From positions 56,279,332-56,343,331 of the forward strand of contig NC_044566.1 of the NCBI RefSeq assembly GCF_007565055.1: 64,000 bases of DNA. The letters run 5' to 3'. Under the pieces are notes generated by a model. It ran no database searches, was not told the DNA's origin, and saw only the letters and a program-made list of their open reading frames with translations. Shown one piece after another: positions 27,020-39,299 of the stretch. The translations under genes and the position numbers were made by a program. The stretch comes from Rhinopithecus roxellana (lineage: Eukaryota; Chordata; Mammalia; Primates; Cercopithecidae). Each line of letters begins with the position of its first letter. Position 1 is the stretch's first letter.

Positions 27020-27176
27020 AGCATCTAGCAGCTTGACCTGCTGGAAAGGATATGGATTTGGGACTTTTTGTCTCAGCTCCACTACATACAAACTTTGTGA
27101 CTTTGGAAATAGACACTTTCTTGGTGTGAGTCTCAGTAAGCTCACCTGTAAGATGGGAGTTGTAAGAATTTTATAG
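27020..27176 (+). mobile_element. MIR interrupted by Alu
   Basis: MIR-type landmarks 'ggatatggatttgggact', 'actttgtgactttggaaata' and 'gtaagatgggagttgtaaga' end where the Alu begins. Confidence 0.65.
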
Positions 27177-27482
27177 TGCCAGGCATGGCGATTCACACTG
27201 TAATCCTAACACTTTGGGAGACAGAGGCAGGAGAACCACTTAAGCCTAGGAGTTTCAGACCAGCCCTGTCAATGTAGAGAGAAAACTTTAAAAAAATTAG
27301 CCAGGCATGGTGCTATGCTCCTGTCAGCTCTTCAGGAGGCTGAGATGTGAGGATCCCTTGAGCCCAGGAGGTGGAGGCTGAAATGGCACTGGATTGGTGC
27401 CACTGCAATCCAGCCTGGGCAACAAAGCCAAATCCTGTCTCAAAAATAAATAAATAAATAAACAAACAAACAAATAAATAAG
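27177..27482 (+). mobile_element. AluJ-like, plus strand, with A-rich microsatellite tail
   Basis: Dimeric Alu from 'ccaggcatggcgattcacac' to 'caatccagcctgggcaacaa', followed by (aaat)/(aaac) repeats at 27446-27482. Highly diverged. Confidence 0.92.
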
Positions 27483-27597
27483 AGTTTTGTAGGAATCAAG
27501 TCAAATAATGTATGACAAAAGATCCTGTGAACCTCACAGCATTATGTAATGGTTTGTGTGTGTGCGTGTGTTTGTTTTACTGCAGCAGATTTTGGTG

Positions 27598-27820
27598 GTT
27601 GGGAGAATGAGTTTTTGGAGTCAGATGTTTGTTTAAAGCAAGGTTTCACTAATTACTGACTCTGTGACCACAGACAAGTGACTTTAATTTCTTTATACCC
27701 CAGCATCATCATCTGTAAATTGGAAATAATAGCTGTATTTTAGGATTGTTGAAACATTAAGTGAGATAATGTATGCTAAGCATTTAGTGTAATTCTTAAT
27801 ATATCATAATAGTTGTTGCT
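27598..27820 (+). mobile_element. MIR
   Basis: 'ttttggagtcagatgtttg', 'actctgtgaccacagacaag', 'tgagataatgtatgctaag' in MIR order. Confidence 0.75.
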
Positions 27821-28245
27821 GCTGTCAGGCCCTAAGGATGCTGTTGGCCTGAAAAAAAAAAATGTACTCTTGAGACTTTTACTCCACCTCCTTTTGTTAG
27901 CCACATCTAAATTTTTACCTCTAGAAATAAGTGTATATAAAATTGCCTTCCTTAATTCCAGTGTTTAGAAAATATTTCTTTTTCCATAGTTTGAAATTCT
28001 AGTGCACCAGCTTCTTATCTCAGCAGATGAAATTATTTCATTTGACAATTGATTCTTGACTTCAACCAAGATTTTTCCAGAAAAATCATTAAAGAATCAA
28101 TCTTCAGAGACTGATGTTCTTCTGGGTATAACAGACCTGATGTGTGTATTCTGCCAAAACAGTTGAGCAAATGAAACAAACTTAACAGCTTTTTGCCTAA
28201 TTTGATAATATACCAAAAGGCCTCACAATTAGGTATGCATGTCAG

Positions 28246-28608
28246 GTGTATTAGTCCATTTTCACACTACTGATAAAGACATATCCAAGACTGGGTAAAT
28301 TATAAAGAAAAAGAAGTTTAATGGACTCATAGTTCCAAGTGACTGGGGAGGCCTCACAATCATGGCAGAAGGTGAAAAGCAAATCTTACATGGCAGCAGG
28401 CAATAGAGAGAACTTCCAATAGAGGAAACTCCCCTTTATAAAACCATCAGATCTCATGAGACTTATTCACTACCACGAGAATAGCACAGGAAAGACTTGC
28501 CCCCATGATTCGATTATCTCCCACTGGATACCTCTCACAACACATGGGAATTATGGGAGCTACAATTCAAGATGAGATTTGGGTGAGGACACAGCCAAAC
28601 CATAGCAT
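28246..28608 (-). mobile_element. Solo MaLR LTR (MST/THE1-like), minus strand
   Basis: Starts 'tgtattagtccattttcaca' and ends 'acagccaaaccatagca', the reverse complement of a MaLR LTR. Internal landmarks are 'gggtaaattataaagaaa', 'catggcagaaggtgaaaagc', 'agatctcatgagacttattc'. No internal retroviral sequence is attached, so it is a solo LTR. Flanks tcagg / tcaga may be the 5-bp target duplication. Confidence 0.9.
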
Positions 28609-29180
28609 CAGAATTGTTCAGGGGACTCCTTGGGGAGTTGTAGCCCTGTATTAGGATGGGGTTCCAGGAGGTGCTGCCATGGAGCATCCCTTTTATGTTC
28701 ACAAATGGTCCTTCTGAGGAACATGAGATTCCTGAACATGAAACATTTGTTCTGCAGTATATAATTTATAGTTACTTTTGCTCATGCACCTGTGATCAGC
28801 TGCTAGCCTGGCTGGCTGGTCTAGGATTGCCTCAACAGGGACAGCTTATCTCTGCTCCATGTGGTCTCTCTTTCTTCAGCAGGCTTGTTCTCATGGCAGT
28901 TGCTGGAAGCAAGAGAGCCAGTGAAAGAGTGAAAGTACTCTTGAGACATAATGACTCTTCTGCTGCAATCTATTGGTAAAAGCAATAGAATAAAAGGTCA
29001 GCCTAGATAGAAGACGAGAAGAAATGGACTCCACCTCTTGATGAAAGGATGTGCAAAACCACATTATAAAGACTATGGAAATGGGAGAAGTGAAGGATCG
29101 TGGCCATTTTTGCAACCCTCCACGTAGGGAACAGTTGCCGTGTTGCTGTCTAAGTAAAGCTGGAGGGCATTTATGTTCCC
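28609..29180. mobile_element. Old interspersed repeat, family not named
   Basis: 'gctggctggctggtctagga', 'ctccatgtggtctctctttc' and a final 'ggccatttttgcaaccctcc' are phrases I associate with a common mammalian interspersed repeat. The element at 42000-42440 looks similar. Confidence 0.4.
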
Positions 29181-29189
29181 ACATTAAGA

Positions 29190-29490
29190 GTGTGAGTTTC
29201 TGTTTCTTTGCATTCTTGCCAACATTTGGCAGAATACACTCATTTTTAAAATTAATCTGATAATATAAGGTAAGTGGTGTCACATGGTTATTGTTTTTAT
29301 TTCATTTTCAGTTTCTTATACCTACTGAGGTTAAATATATTTTTATATGTTTATTAGCTATTTGTATTTCTTCTGAGAATTACTAATTTCTATCTTGCTA
29401 ATTTTTCTATTGGAATGTTTTCTGTTGGAATGTTCTCTATTGGAACTGTTATGAATATTTATATATTTTAATTCTTTAAGTGTCATTTCA
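29190..29490 (-). mobile_element. Older L1M fragment, left of a nested L1
   Basis: Degenerate minus-strand terminal ORF2 region ('tttgcattcttgccaacatt', 'atgtttattagctatttgta'). Sequence of the same type resumes at 31060. Confidence 0.6.
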
Positions 29491-29499
29491 CTGCAGATT

Positions 29500-31060
29500 T
29501 TTTTCCATTCTTTGTCCTTTTCTTTTTCAATAGGTTTTTGAGGAACATACGGTGTTTGGTTACATGAATAAATTCTTTAATGATGGTTTCCGAGATTTTC
29601 ATGCACCCATCACCCAAGCAGTGTACACTGCACCCAGTGCATAGTCTTTTATCCCTCACCGCCCTCACCCTTTCCCCCAAGTCCCCAAAGTCCATTGTAT
29701 CATTCTTACACCTTTGTGTCCTCATACTAGCTCCTACTTACAAGTGAGAAGATACAATGTTTGGTTTTTCCATTTCTGAGTGACTTCATTTGGAATAATG
29801 GTCTTCAGTTCCACCCAGGTTGCTCCAAATGCCATTATTTCATTCCTTTTTATAGCTGTGTAGTATTCCATGGTGCATGTATATCACATTTTCTTTATCC
29901 ACTAATTGATTGATAGACATTCGGGCTGGTTCCAAATTTTTACAGTTGCATACCATGCTGCTAGAAACAGACATGTGCAAGTATCTTTTTCGTATAATGA
30001 CTTCTTTTCCTCTGGGTAGATACCCATGAGTGAGACTGCTGGATCAAATGGTAGATATACTTTTAGTTCTTTAAGGAATCTCCACACTGTTTTCTATAGT
30101 GGTTGTACTAGTTTACATTCTCACCAACAGTGTAAAAAAGTGTTCCCTTTTCACCACATCCACATCAACATTTGTTATTTTTTAAATTTTTATGGCTGTT
30201 CTTGCAGGAGTGAGGTGGTATTGCATTGTGGTTTTGATTTGCGTTTCCCTGATAATTAGTAATGTTGAGCATTTTTCCATATGTTTGTTAGCCATTTGTA
30301 TATCTTCACTTGAGAATTGTCTATTCATGTCCTTAGCCCACTTTTTGATGGGATTGTTTGTTTTTTATCTTGCTGATTCGTTTGAGTTTCTTGTAGATTC
30401 TGGATATTAGTCCTTTGTCCAATATAGATTGCAAATATTTTTCTTCCACTCCGTGGGGTATCTGTTTATTCTGCTGATTATTTATTTTACTGTGCAGAAG
30501 CCTTTTAGTTGACTTAAGTCCCATTTATTTATCTTTTTTTGTTTGTTTGTTTCATTTGCTTTTGGGTTCTTGGTCATGAAGTCTTTGCCTAAGCCAATGT
30601 CTAGAAGGGTTTTTCCGATGTTATCCTCTAGAATTTTTATAGTTTCAGGTCTTATATTTAGATCTTTGATCCATCTTGATTGATTTTTATATAGGGTGAG
30701 AGATGAGGATCCAGTTTCATTCTTCCACATGTGGCTTGCCAATTATCCCAGCATCATTTGTTGAATAGGGTGTGCTTTCCCCACTTTATGTTTTTGTTTG
30801 CTTTGTTGAAGATCAGTTGACTATAAGTATTTGGCTTTATTTCTGGTTTTTCTGTTCCATTGATCTATAGGCCTATTTTAATACCAGTACCATGCTGTTT
30901 TGGTGACTATGGCCTTATAGTATAGTTTGAAGTCAGTAAATTTGATGCCTCCAGATACCTCCTTTTTGCTTAGTCTTGCTTTGGCTTCATTTGTCCTTTT
31001 AACTTTGCCTATGATGTCCTTTGCCATAGGCAAAAATGAATTTTTATCTAAAAAAGTCAA
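29500..31060 (-). mobile_element. Primate L1 (L1PB/L1MA-type), 5' truncated, minus strand
   Basis: Reading left to right it gives the reverse complement of the L1 tail and 3'UTR ('gtttggttacatgaataaat', 'cacccatcacccaagcagtg'), then the ORF2 C-terminal region ('gatacccatgagtgagactg', 'cattgatctataggcctatt'). Minus-strand translations show L1 ORF2 phrases such as [19 protein letters not shown], broken by stops and frameshifts, so it is inactive. It is better preserved than the surrounding L1M. Confidence 0.9.
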
Positions 31061-31520
31061 CCTTTTCCACTATGAGTTATATTTTTTGTAACTTAAGCTA
31101 TCCTTAACTTCAAAATCTTTAATATGTTATCCCCATTTTTGGTAAAAATAGTTGTAAAGTTTGCATTTTATATTTGGTTGTTTAATATATCTGGAATTTT
31201 ATTTTTATGTATGACATGAAGGAAGGAATCTAATTTTATTTTTTCTATGCGGTGAACAATTATTCTCACCCACTTTTTGAAGACTGTGTCTTTCCCCACT
31301 GGTTTTTGGTGCCATCTTTATCATATATCAAGGCCCTACATATGAGCAAGACTGTTTCTGGACACTCTAAAAGTTCCATTGACTTATTTATTTGTTGTAG
31401 CACGAAAAAATTTGCTGTTTTATTTATGATGACTTTGAATATGGACAAGTTTCTAATGAGAAAATATGCTTTTAAAATTATTTTTCAGGATTGTTTAGCT
31501 GTATCTATACTCTTCTGTAT
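31061..31520 (-). mobile_element. Older L1M fragment, right of the nested L1
   Basis: 'ctgtgtctttccccactgg' and 'tttttggtgccatctttatc' are the minus-strand L1 ORF2 region further 5' than 29190-29490, consistent with one old copy split by the younger insertion. Confidence 0.6.
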
Positions 31521-33760
31521 GAATTCTATACGGACCAAAATTTTAAAAAAATACACTTTGCCTTTAACTTTTCTCCTCTAATATGCAAAATAGCACACAT
31601 CCAGCAAACAGCTATTTTTACTGGGCACATAAATCTTACTCCTCCAAAATTCATGGTCATTCCTAGGCAAGGGAACATGTTCCCAGTGTAAAAGGCCTGA
31701 GATTATATTCTGTTTGAATGCTTCTCATTCTGGTAGAATTATTTCTCTGTTTCTCAATGATTTTACTTGCTGAGTAATACTGTTAATGTAGAATCTTAAA
31801 AACTGTAGAAATGTTTTATTAAAAAGATAAGAAGGTACCATGAGGCCTATTTTTAGTTAGAAATCTGGTACTTTTTGAGTTCTGAAAACTTCAAATACAA
31901 TGCCTCATCTCAGATGTCTTAGAAGGTAGCCTCTTCACTTATTCGTTCAGCAAATATTTACTAAGATCCTATTACATGGCTGTTACTATCTTATGTGCCA
32001 AGGATAGAGTGGCTTACTTAGCAGTTCTTTGGAAGAGAAGAGACAATGATTATTTTTATTTTATAGGTGAAGAAACTAAGGCACAAACTCTTCATTTAAT
32101 TTGATTAAAGACAAGTTGCATTTGCCGAGAGCTTACAGAGGTCCCAGACTATAGGGTTATGTATTAGGTGCTCTGGGATGATAATATCAAAGATGGGGAG
32201 GAGAGGTGTCCTCTTCAAGGCAGGTCTCATCCAACATGACAGATTATAGTCAACATGTAGCTATTACACTTGAATTCATATAAGACCACTTGCCTCCTTT
32301 CTAAGGAGATTTAAATTGATTCCTCAAGAAAGTAGGTTGTAAGTTGGCTTTTGAAGAATGGAAGTATTGTTGTCTGATTTCTGGTGAGATTATCATGTAG
32401 ACAGATTGAAGGCCAGAGGAGACACTGGAGCAAAAAGAGACCTGGGGAGAAAGACAACATTGTAGAGACAGGGGTGAGGCTGGTTGGAATAGAGCAAGTG
32501 TTTGGAGCATACAGAGATGGAATGAGTAGTGAATAGCACTCAGGTCTCTTGCACTTCTGGCTAGTAGAGGTCAGTGGATTAGGAGAACTGACATAAATAA
32601 CAATCACAAGCAGGCTACCTATGCTTTGTCATTTGGTACTGATTCCTTTCTAGTAGTTTCCATGTAATCTCCTTTACAAATTTTTTTTATAATTCACCAC
32701 TGAAACTGAATCATTCTTCCATCTACGCCCCTGTACTCTGTGCATTTTAAAATCACAGCATCTGTAATTGTCAGCGTACTTGATAATGTGTCTGTCTGCC
32801 TAAGAGCAGAGCCCATGCCTTCGGCCTTTGTGACCTCAACAACTAGCACAATGCCTGTTAGTTGAAGGAAATTTTGGTGATGGAAAAACAAACCTTCAGT
32901 GCCTATTATTTACTGGATGGCTAGAGTTCCTTGGGTTTGTTTTTTTAAAAAGTCTGTACATCTAATGCATCTTATGAGGTAGTAACCTGATGCACTGATA
33001 TGACTTGGGTCACAGAATCATGTGATTATGTGAGAGTATGGTTACTGATTCAGAATGTGACATAACCCTGAAAGGGTTCTAGAGAGAAGCTGTAAAGAGC
33101 TGACTCAGCCAACAGTGCAGAGTGAATGGTCAGCAAATCAGACATCCTGAAGTAAATTCAAGCCTTGTTGAGATTTACAGGAAAAACATTTTCCTAGTAA
33201 TTGGAGGTTTTCTTCCTAGATCAATGTACTTATATTGTTCAACAAACTTGGGACTCAACTAAAAGTTGTTAAAAAAGGTTTTAGAATGCCAAATAAGTCT
33301 AGTGTTTTCTATATTTCAATTCTCATTTCTTTTTAAATTGAAATTTCTTCTGCATTTCCCAGTCACCCTTTATGATATTTGTCTTGGACTTTTAAAGAAT
33401 GTTCATTTGGGTATATTGATGAAGCACAGCTGGGGAAATCATTAACTGTATCTTCCTTGAGAAAAGCACAAACTATTCAAGTGGATCTTATCAACTTGAT
33501 AAACACTTTCTGAGAATTTGCCATGAATCTAGTAACATTCTGAGTAAGAGGAAGTGCATCAAAGTTAAAAACAAAGAAACAAACAAACAGAATATCAGAA
33601 TATTAATAACCTTCAAAGAGCACACTGTACTTCTGATAAACTCTGAGACAAAAACTCAAAAAGCAGCAAATAAGACAAAATAAAACATGGGGCACCATAT
33701 GTAACAGAATATTTGTGCTGGAGGAAGCAGTCAATGAAGGACCTTGGGAGAAGGTAGGAC
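31521..33760. other. Intergenic DNA, partly L2-like
   Basis: Bases 31935-32070 ('cagcaaatatttactaagat') and 32290-32600 ('gagacactggagcaaaaaga') look like old L2/MIR-type sequence. The rest is unrecognised. No gene. Confidence 0.4.
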
Positions 33761-33761
33761 A

Positions 33762-33975
33762 GGATCATGGGTTTTGGAGTCAAATAACTCTTGTTATGAA
33801 TCCTAGGTCTGCTATCACTAAGTAGACATGAAACCTAAAGCTAGTGACTTAAACTATAAACCTTGGTTTCCTCATTTGTAAACCTGGATACTTACTACCT
33901 GTTTCATGGGTTATCACAAATAAAGAATAAGCATACAAATTTACATTTGCAAAGCACAAGTGTCTGGTAAGACAT
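33762..33975 (+). mobile_element. MIR
   Basis: 'ggttttggagtcaaataact', 'cttggtttcctcatttgtaa', 'gcaaagcacaagtgtctgg' in MIR order. Confidence 0.7.
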
Positions 33976-34070
33976 AAGACTACTCAGTAAGTAAAAGTCA
34001 CTCATAATTAATAAAATCAGAGGAACTATGTTCAACTATGCTCACCAGAAACACAGTTAGTAATAGTAAT

Positions 34071-34100
34071 AAAGTATGTGAATAGTAATTCACATACTTT
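34071..34100. repeat. Perfect 12-bp inverted repeat (6-nt loop)
   Basis: Arms aaagtatgtgaa and ttcacatacttt around tagtaa. It lies between a MIR and a reverse MIR. Flanking 'agtaataaag' copies on both sides suggest a short local inverted duplication. Confidence 0.9.
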
Positions 34101-34111
34101 AGTAATAAAGA

Positions 34112-34305
34112 ATGGTGAATCCCCATGTTCCAGGAATTTTGTTAAGTACTTTCTGATGTAATGTTTACAACAATTGTATGAGAAGTATTATAACTTCTAT
34201 TTTACAAGAGAAAAACTAAGATTCATGAAAGTTGCTTAAATTTTCTAAAATTTCACAACTAGTATAACCTGGGCTTTAAACAGGTCCTGTGTGTGGTTGA
34301 CACTA
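34112..34305 (-). mobile_element. MIR, minus strand
   Basis: 'ttccaggaattttgttaagt', 'tattttacaagagaaaaact', and 'acaactagtataacctgggc' follow the reverse complement of MIR. Confidence 0.6.
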
Positions 34306-34309
34306 GGCA

Positions 34310-36035
34310 GACTTAATCCCCTTTCCATTCAGGATTAGAATTTGTTACCTGCGGTTTGAATACTGTTGCTGATCTGTACATACTTAGCCAAGCTTTGGAC
34401 TTCAATTCACTTCTCAGTTTAAATACCGTTTCCCAGAACCAAAAGCCTGTTTCAAAGAGTCAACTTCGTAATGAACTCCAATCTGTTCTTGGTCTCGAGT
34501 TGAAGACTGAGGTATGACCTGTAGCCTGATGCCATTGCTGATCTCAGTTCACTGGTTAAAGCCGTAGGAATAAAATCAGGCCACAGTACATTAAGGCCTC
34601 CGCTGGGCGACTCTCCACGATCAGTGCTCCTACCAGCCTGCCAGAGAAAACACATGTCCAACCAGTCACATGTGGGAAGTTAAGGGTGAGTGTGAGGTAC
34701 CTGGCCAGGCCAGGACTGAGTAATAAACACAGAAACAAAAGAAACAAGACACATCACCACCTCACCTGCTACCAACATTAAAGAATCTACACTTCATTCT
34801 AATACAAAGAAGGACTAGAAACCCTGTCCAGAAAGTACCTAGGGATGGAAAGCAGTCAAATCAACTCCATTCAAAGCTACTGTAAGAAAAAAACCAGAAA
34901 ACATATCAAAACATTACAGTTAGTAAATATTCTTCATCCAAAACCAACAATGAAGCAGAAGAAAATTGTAATACAGCACTCCAAACTGAAGTAAATATTC
35001 TCTAATAAAAGCATCTTAAGATATTAAAAATACCTACAGTCAAAAATTGTAAAACTAAAAATGGACAAAACAAAGAAACTGGGAAAAATGAGAATAAAAG
35101 GTGAATTAAATAAAAAGTAAATAAGTTCAGAAAGAAATTCAAGAACAAATTATAAGGGGCTGAGTGAGCAGAGTTAAGTGGAAATCTGATAATGAACATC
35201 AAGGTAAGAAAACAACAAAGAAAATAAAAATGAGACAAAGAAAAAAGTCAAAAATCAGAGAAGAAGTGGTAAAAGTGAACAACAGGCAATGAAGGTCCAA
35301 TACACATGGAGTTCCTGAAGAAGGAAAAATAAAATAAAGGTACAGAACTAATATTTAAGACTGTAATATAAGAAATATTTCTGCAAACAAAAGAAAACTT
35401 GTCTTCTTACTGAAAGGGCTATCCAGGTCCTGGTTCTGGTCAGCCTGTAATCCCAGCTGCTTGGAGGCTGAGGCAGGAGGATGAGCTTGAGGCTACAGTC
35501 CTGGAATTTGGAAGCATCAACTATGATACATATCCTAGTAAAATAAGGAAAAATTGTCAGAGTCTCCAGGCAAAAAGATCACACTACCTGTAAAAGTCAG
35601 AAAATTAGGCTAGCATCAGATTTCTCAAGAACAACATATAAAGGGAGGCAGTAATGAAGTAACATTTTCAAGAAACTCAAGGAAATAAAGGGTGATGCAA
35701 GGATTTACTAATGCAACCAGGATATTCTCCAAATTTCAAGACTATTTATGAAAAAACAGTTTTGAATGTGCAACAACTCAACAAATACAGCAGCACTTTC
35801 TGAGGAATCTACTAATGATGAGCTTTTCCAACCAATAAATAACTGTGGAAACTTTAGCAAAAGATGGTGAGAACTTAATATATTTAAGTATAGAGCTAAT
35901 ATTAACAAAGATGGAAACATCGGTGGAAGAATAATATGTAAATGCATGATGTTCTAACAAAGCAGAAACAATGGAACTTAAAGCATGAGAGTAGGGGGAA
36001 AAAGAATGAAGACCACTGTTCCTTATATGTAGGTA
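34310..36035. other. Intergenic A-rich DNA, probably old LINE-derived
   Basis: From about 34850 the + strand is strongly A-rich with LINE-like wording but no frame. A short Alu piece lies at 35441-35510. Not classified further. Confidence 0.35.
35441..35510 (+). mobile_element. Alu fragment
   Basis: 'cagcctgtaatcccagctgc', 'ttggaggctgaggcaggagg' and 'atgagcttgaggctacag' match the interior of an Alu monomer. Both ends are lost. Confidence 0.7.
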
Positions 36036-36039
36036 ATTT

Positions 36040-37870
36040 GTGGGTATAAACTGAATTGTCTATGTACTTTTGTTGAAAATCAATTGTCCACATGTGTATG
36101 GGTCTATATCTGAATTCTTTGTCCTGTACCATTGATCTATTTGTCTTTCTTACACCAATACCATGGAATCATAATTACTATAGCTTTATAAGTTCTGAAA
36201 TTAGGTAGTGTTAATCCTCTACTTTATTCTCATTTGACTAGGTTACTTTGACTCCTCCAGATTCCTTACATTTCCATGTGGATTTTAGAATCACCTTGCC
36301 AATTTATTCAAAACACTGTTAGGATTTTGACTGGGAATGCATTGAATCCATAGATCAATTTTGGGAAAAATTAACATCTTAACAATATTGGATCTAATGA
36401 TCCATAAACATAATATCACAATATACCAGTCTATTTACTTAGGTTTTTACTTTCAGTAATGTTTTGTAGCTTTCAGGGTACAGGTCTCGTACATCCTTTG
36501 TCAGATTTTCCCCGAAGTATTTCATATACTTTCATATACTTTGATGCTAGTATGAATTGTATTGTTTATTTCATTTTAGCTTCTGATTGTTTGTTGCTAG
36601 TATAAATACAATTGATTTTTGTACATTGATCTTGTATCCTGAAGCCTTTCTAAACTCATTTATTAGTAGTTTCTTGGTAGATTTCATCAATTTCTCTAGG
36701 GTTGTCTGTGAATAGAAACCATTCACTTTTTCCTTCCCAATCTTGATAACTTTAATGTCATTTTATTGCCTTATGCCAGTTAGCTAAACCTCTAGAACAA
36801 TGTTGAATAGAAGTAGAGAGGACTAGCATCCTTGTCTTCTTCCCGATATTGGTGAAAAGCATTCAGTCTTGGACTATTAAGTATATTACCTGGAGGTTAT
36901 TCACAGATGCTATTTTTCATATCAAGGACGTTCTCATCTTTTCCTAGTATGCTAAGATACATACTCAGTGCAGATGAATGAATATTAGAATTTTCCAACT
37001 GTTTTCTGAGTCTATTGAAATGATCATACGACTTTAAATTTTTTTTTTTTTTTTTTTTTTGGCTAACGGGGGAATTAAGTTGTTTGAGTTATAAATGTTA
37101 AATCAACCTTGCATTCTTGAGATAAGTCTCACTTGACTCAATGAGCCGTAAGATACAATTTTTTATTATTGTTGGACTTGATTTCCTAAAATTTTGTTTA
37201 GAAATTTTGTATCTGTGTTTATGAATGATATTAATCTGTAGTTTTCTTTTTTTAAATAAGTTTTTTTTTGTCAGGTTTTGGTATCAGACTAATGCTGGCC
37301 TCTAGAATAAGTTGTAAAGTGTTCCCTCCTCTTCAATTTTCTGGAAGCATCTGAATGGAATCCGTATTACATCTTTCAAAATTATTTGGTATAATTCATC
37401 ATTGAAGCCATCCAGACCCAAAGTTTTCTTTGTGGGAAGGTTTCTTAAGTACAAATTCTGTTCCTTTAATAGACAAAGGGGTATTTAAACTCTATTTCTT
37501 CTTGAGTGAGCTTTGGTAGTTTGCATAAAGTTGTTCATTATATTCCCTTATTATCTTTTTAGTACCAGTACAGCCTGTAGTGATGTCACCTTTAACATTC
37601 CTGATGTTGGTAATTTGTGTCTTCCCTTTTTTCTCATGAGTTCCCTAGGTTTATCAATTTTACCAGACTTCTCAAAGACCAAGCTTTTGGTTTCATTGAT
37701 TTTCTCCATTGTTTTTATGTTTTCTTTTTGAGTTCAGCTCTGAGTTTTATTATTTTCTTTCTTCTGCTTACCTTGGGGTTCAATTTGGAAAATGAGTTAG
37801 AAAGACCAGAGGTATTTTTTGAGGTGACTGAGGAATGTATAATGAGAATTAATTATAAACTCTAGGTTTT
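36040..37870 (-). mobile_element. L1M ORF2 fragment, minus strand
   Basis: Continuous minus-strand ORF2 wording: 'gtaccattgatctatttgtc', 'actgggaatgcattgaatcc', 'ttgtatcctgaagcctttct', 'atgctggcctctagaataag', 'gaagccatccagacccaaag'. Heavily mutated. Contains T23 at about 37040. Confidence 0.85.
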
Positions 37871-38094
37871 GGTAACTTTTCTTTACAAATACAAAAACCA
37901 CTGTAGGACAAATTATTTTGACATGTTTACTTATATTGGTTCTATTTCAACTGTGAATTACATTATGTTACTCTCAAGTACATTTCTTTTTAGTTTTCCC
38001 CACCTTTTGCCTTCCTATTTATCTTTCCTGAAATACATTTGCTCTCCAGGCACTCTCAATTATGCAATAATATCAGCTTGCTGGTATAGTAGAA

Positions 38095-38640
38095 GCAGCT
38101 CTGGCTTTTGAGACAGATTTGCTCCCAAATGCTTACTCTACCACATTATAATTTTGAGGCTTTGGAAAGTTATTTTAACTTTCGGTAAGCATATTTTTCT
38201 CTCTTTTTTTCTTTTTCTTTTTAAAGAGTCAGAATCTTGCTCTCTTTGGCCCAGGCTGGAGTGCAGTGGTACGATCATAGCTCACTGCAGCCTCAACTAC
38301 TGGGCTCAAGTGATCCTCCAACTTCAGCCTCCTGAGTAGCTAGGACTACAAGTGTGCCACACCATGACTGGCTAATTTTTATATATATTTTTTGTAAATA
38401 CAAGATCTTGCCATGTTACCCAGGCTGGTCTTGAATTCCTGAGCGCAAGTGATCCTCCTGCCTCAGCCCCTAAAAGTGTTGGGATTACTGGTGTGAGCCA
38501 TGGCTCCTGGCCGTAATTTTCTTAATAAGTAAATATGGAGCTAAAAGTCCTAGGTCAAAGTTGTTCTGAAGATTAAATAAGAGAATATACACAAAGTGGC
38601 TGCCGTATACTAAACCCTCAGTTAATATTAGTTCTCTTTC
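38095..38640 (+). mobile_element. MIR split by an Alu insertion
   Basis: The 5' part at 38095-38195 ('gctctggcttttgagacaga', 'tttggaaagttattttaact') and the 3' part at 38515-38640 ('ttctgaagattaaataagag') read as one MIR when the minus-strand Alu between them is removed. Confidence 0.65.
38198..38514 (-). mobile_element. AluJ-like, minus strand
   Basis: 'gcccaggctggagtgcagtg', 'cagcctcaactactgggctc', T-rich linker, 'gtgagccatggctcctggcc'. Divergent, old subfamily features. Confidence 0.92.
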
Positions 38641-39290
38641 TTTTTCAGTAATGATGTAGCCACTTCCTTGGCAGTCATTTATAAGAAGGCCTTGACTAGC
38701 TTCCTGTAGGTATAGCCTGGCAGCAACTGGCCTGGAGCTTCACACCAATTACCTCTCACTTTCTGTCCCAGAGCTTTTCTGAATCAGAACGTTTGTTGCC
38801 AGAAAGAATCTGCTCTACCCTCTGCCATGTGCAATTCTGTCTCAAAGAAAGTTAAAGTCTTGGACATCCTTGACAAATGGGGGATGGGAACTAATGGATA
38901 CATGTTTCCGAAGGCGTTTCACAAGGATCCTTGGATGGTCCAGTGGGATAATGCACAGTTGTCTACAGTATTGACCACCTTGACAACTTATCATTGTGCT
39001 ATATTTCTTTCTTTTTTTCTTTCTCTCTCATACTACCTCATTCCTGCTTGCTGGACTCACTCCAAATAAACCACTTGCACCCAAGTTTTTGTTTCAGGAT
39101 CAGCTGTGGGAAAAACTCAGGCTAAGGCAACATCTATTATGTACATTGCCTGTGCTAAATACTGGGAAAACAAAGTTGAGGAAGATAAATGCCTATCCTA
39201 GAATACTTCACAGTCTAATGCAGGAAACAGGTATTTAAACATATCATTTCAATACTATATGTTTATACAATTTACATTTACTGCATACTT
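38641..39290. other. Intergenic DNA, no gene recognised
   Basis: Unique-looking. A small repeat-like segment at 39100-39230 ('attgcctgtgctaaatactg') may be MIR/L2-type. No gene. Confidence 0.4.
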
Positions 39291-39299
39291 GACATTTAA

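Noticed and set aside
29902..30742. Minus-strand frames near 30 kb as a gene
   Set aside because: They are broken pieces of L1 ORF2.
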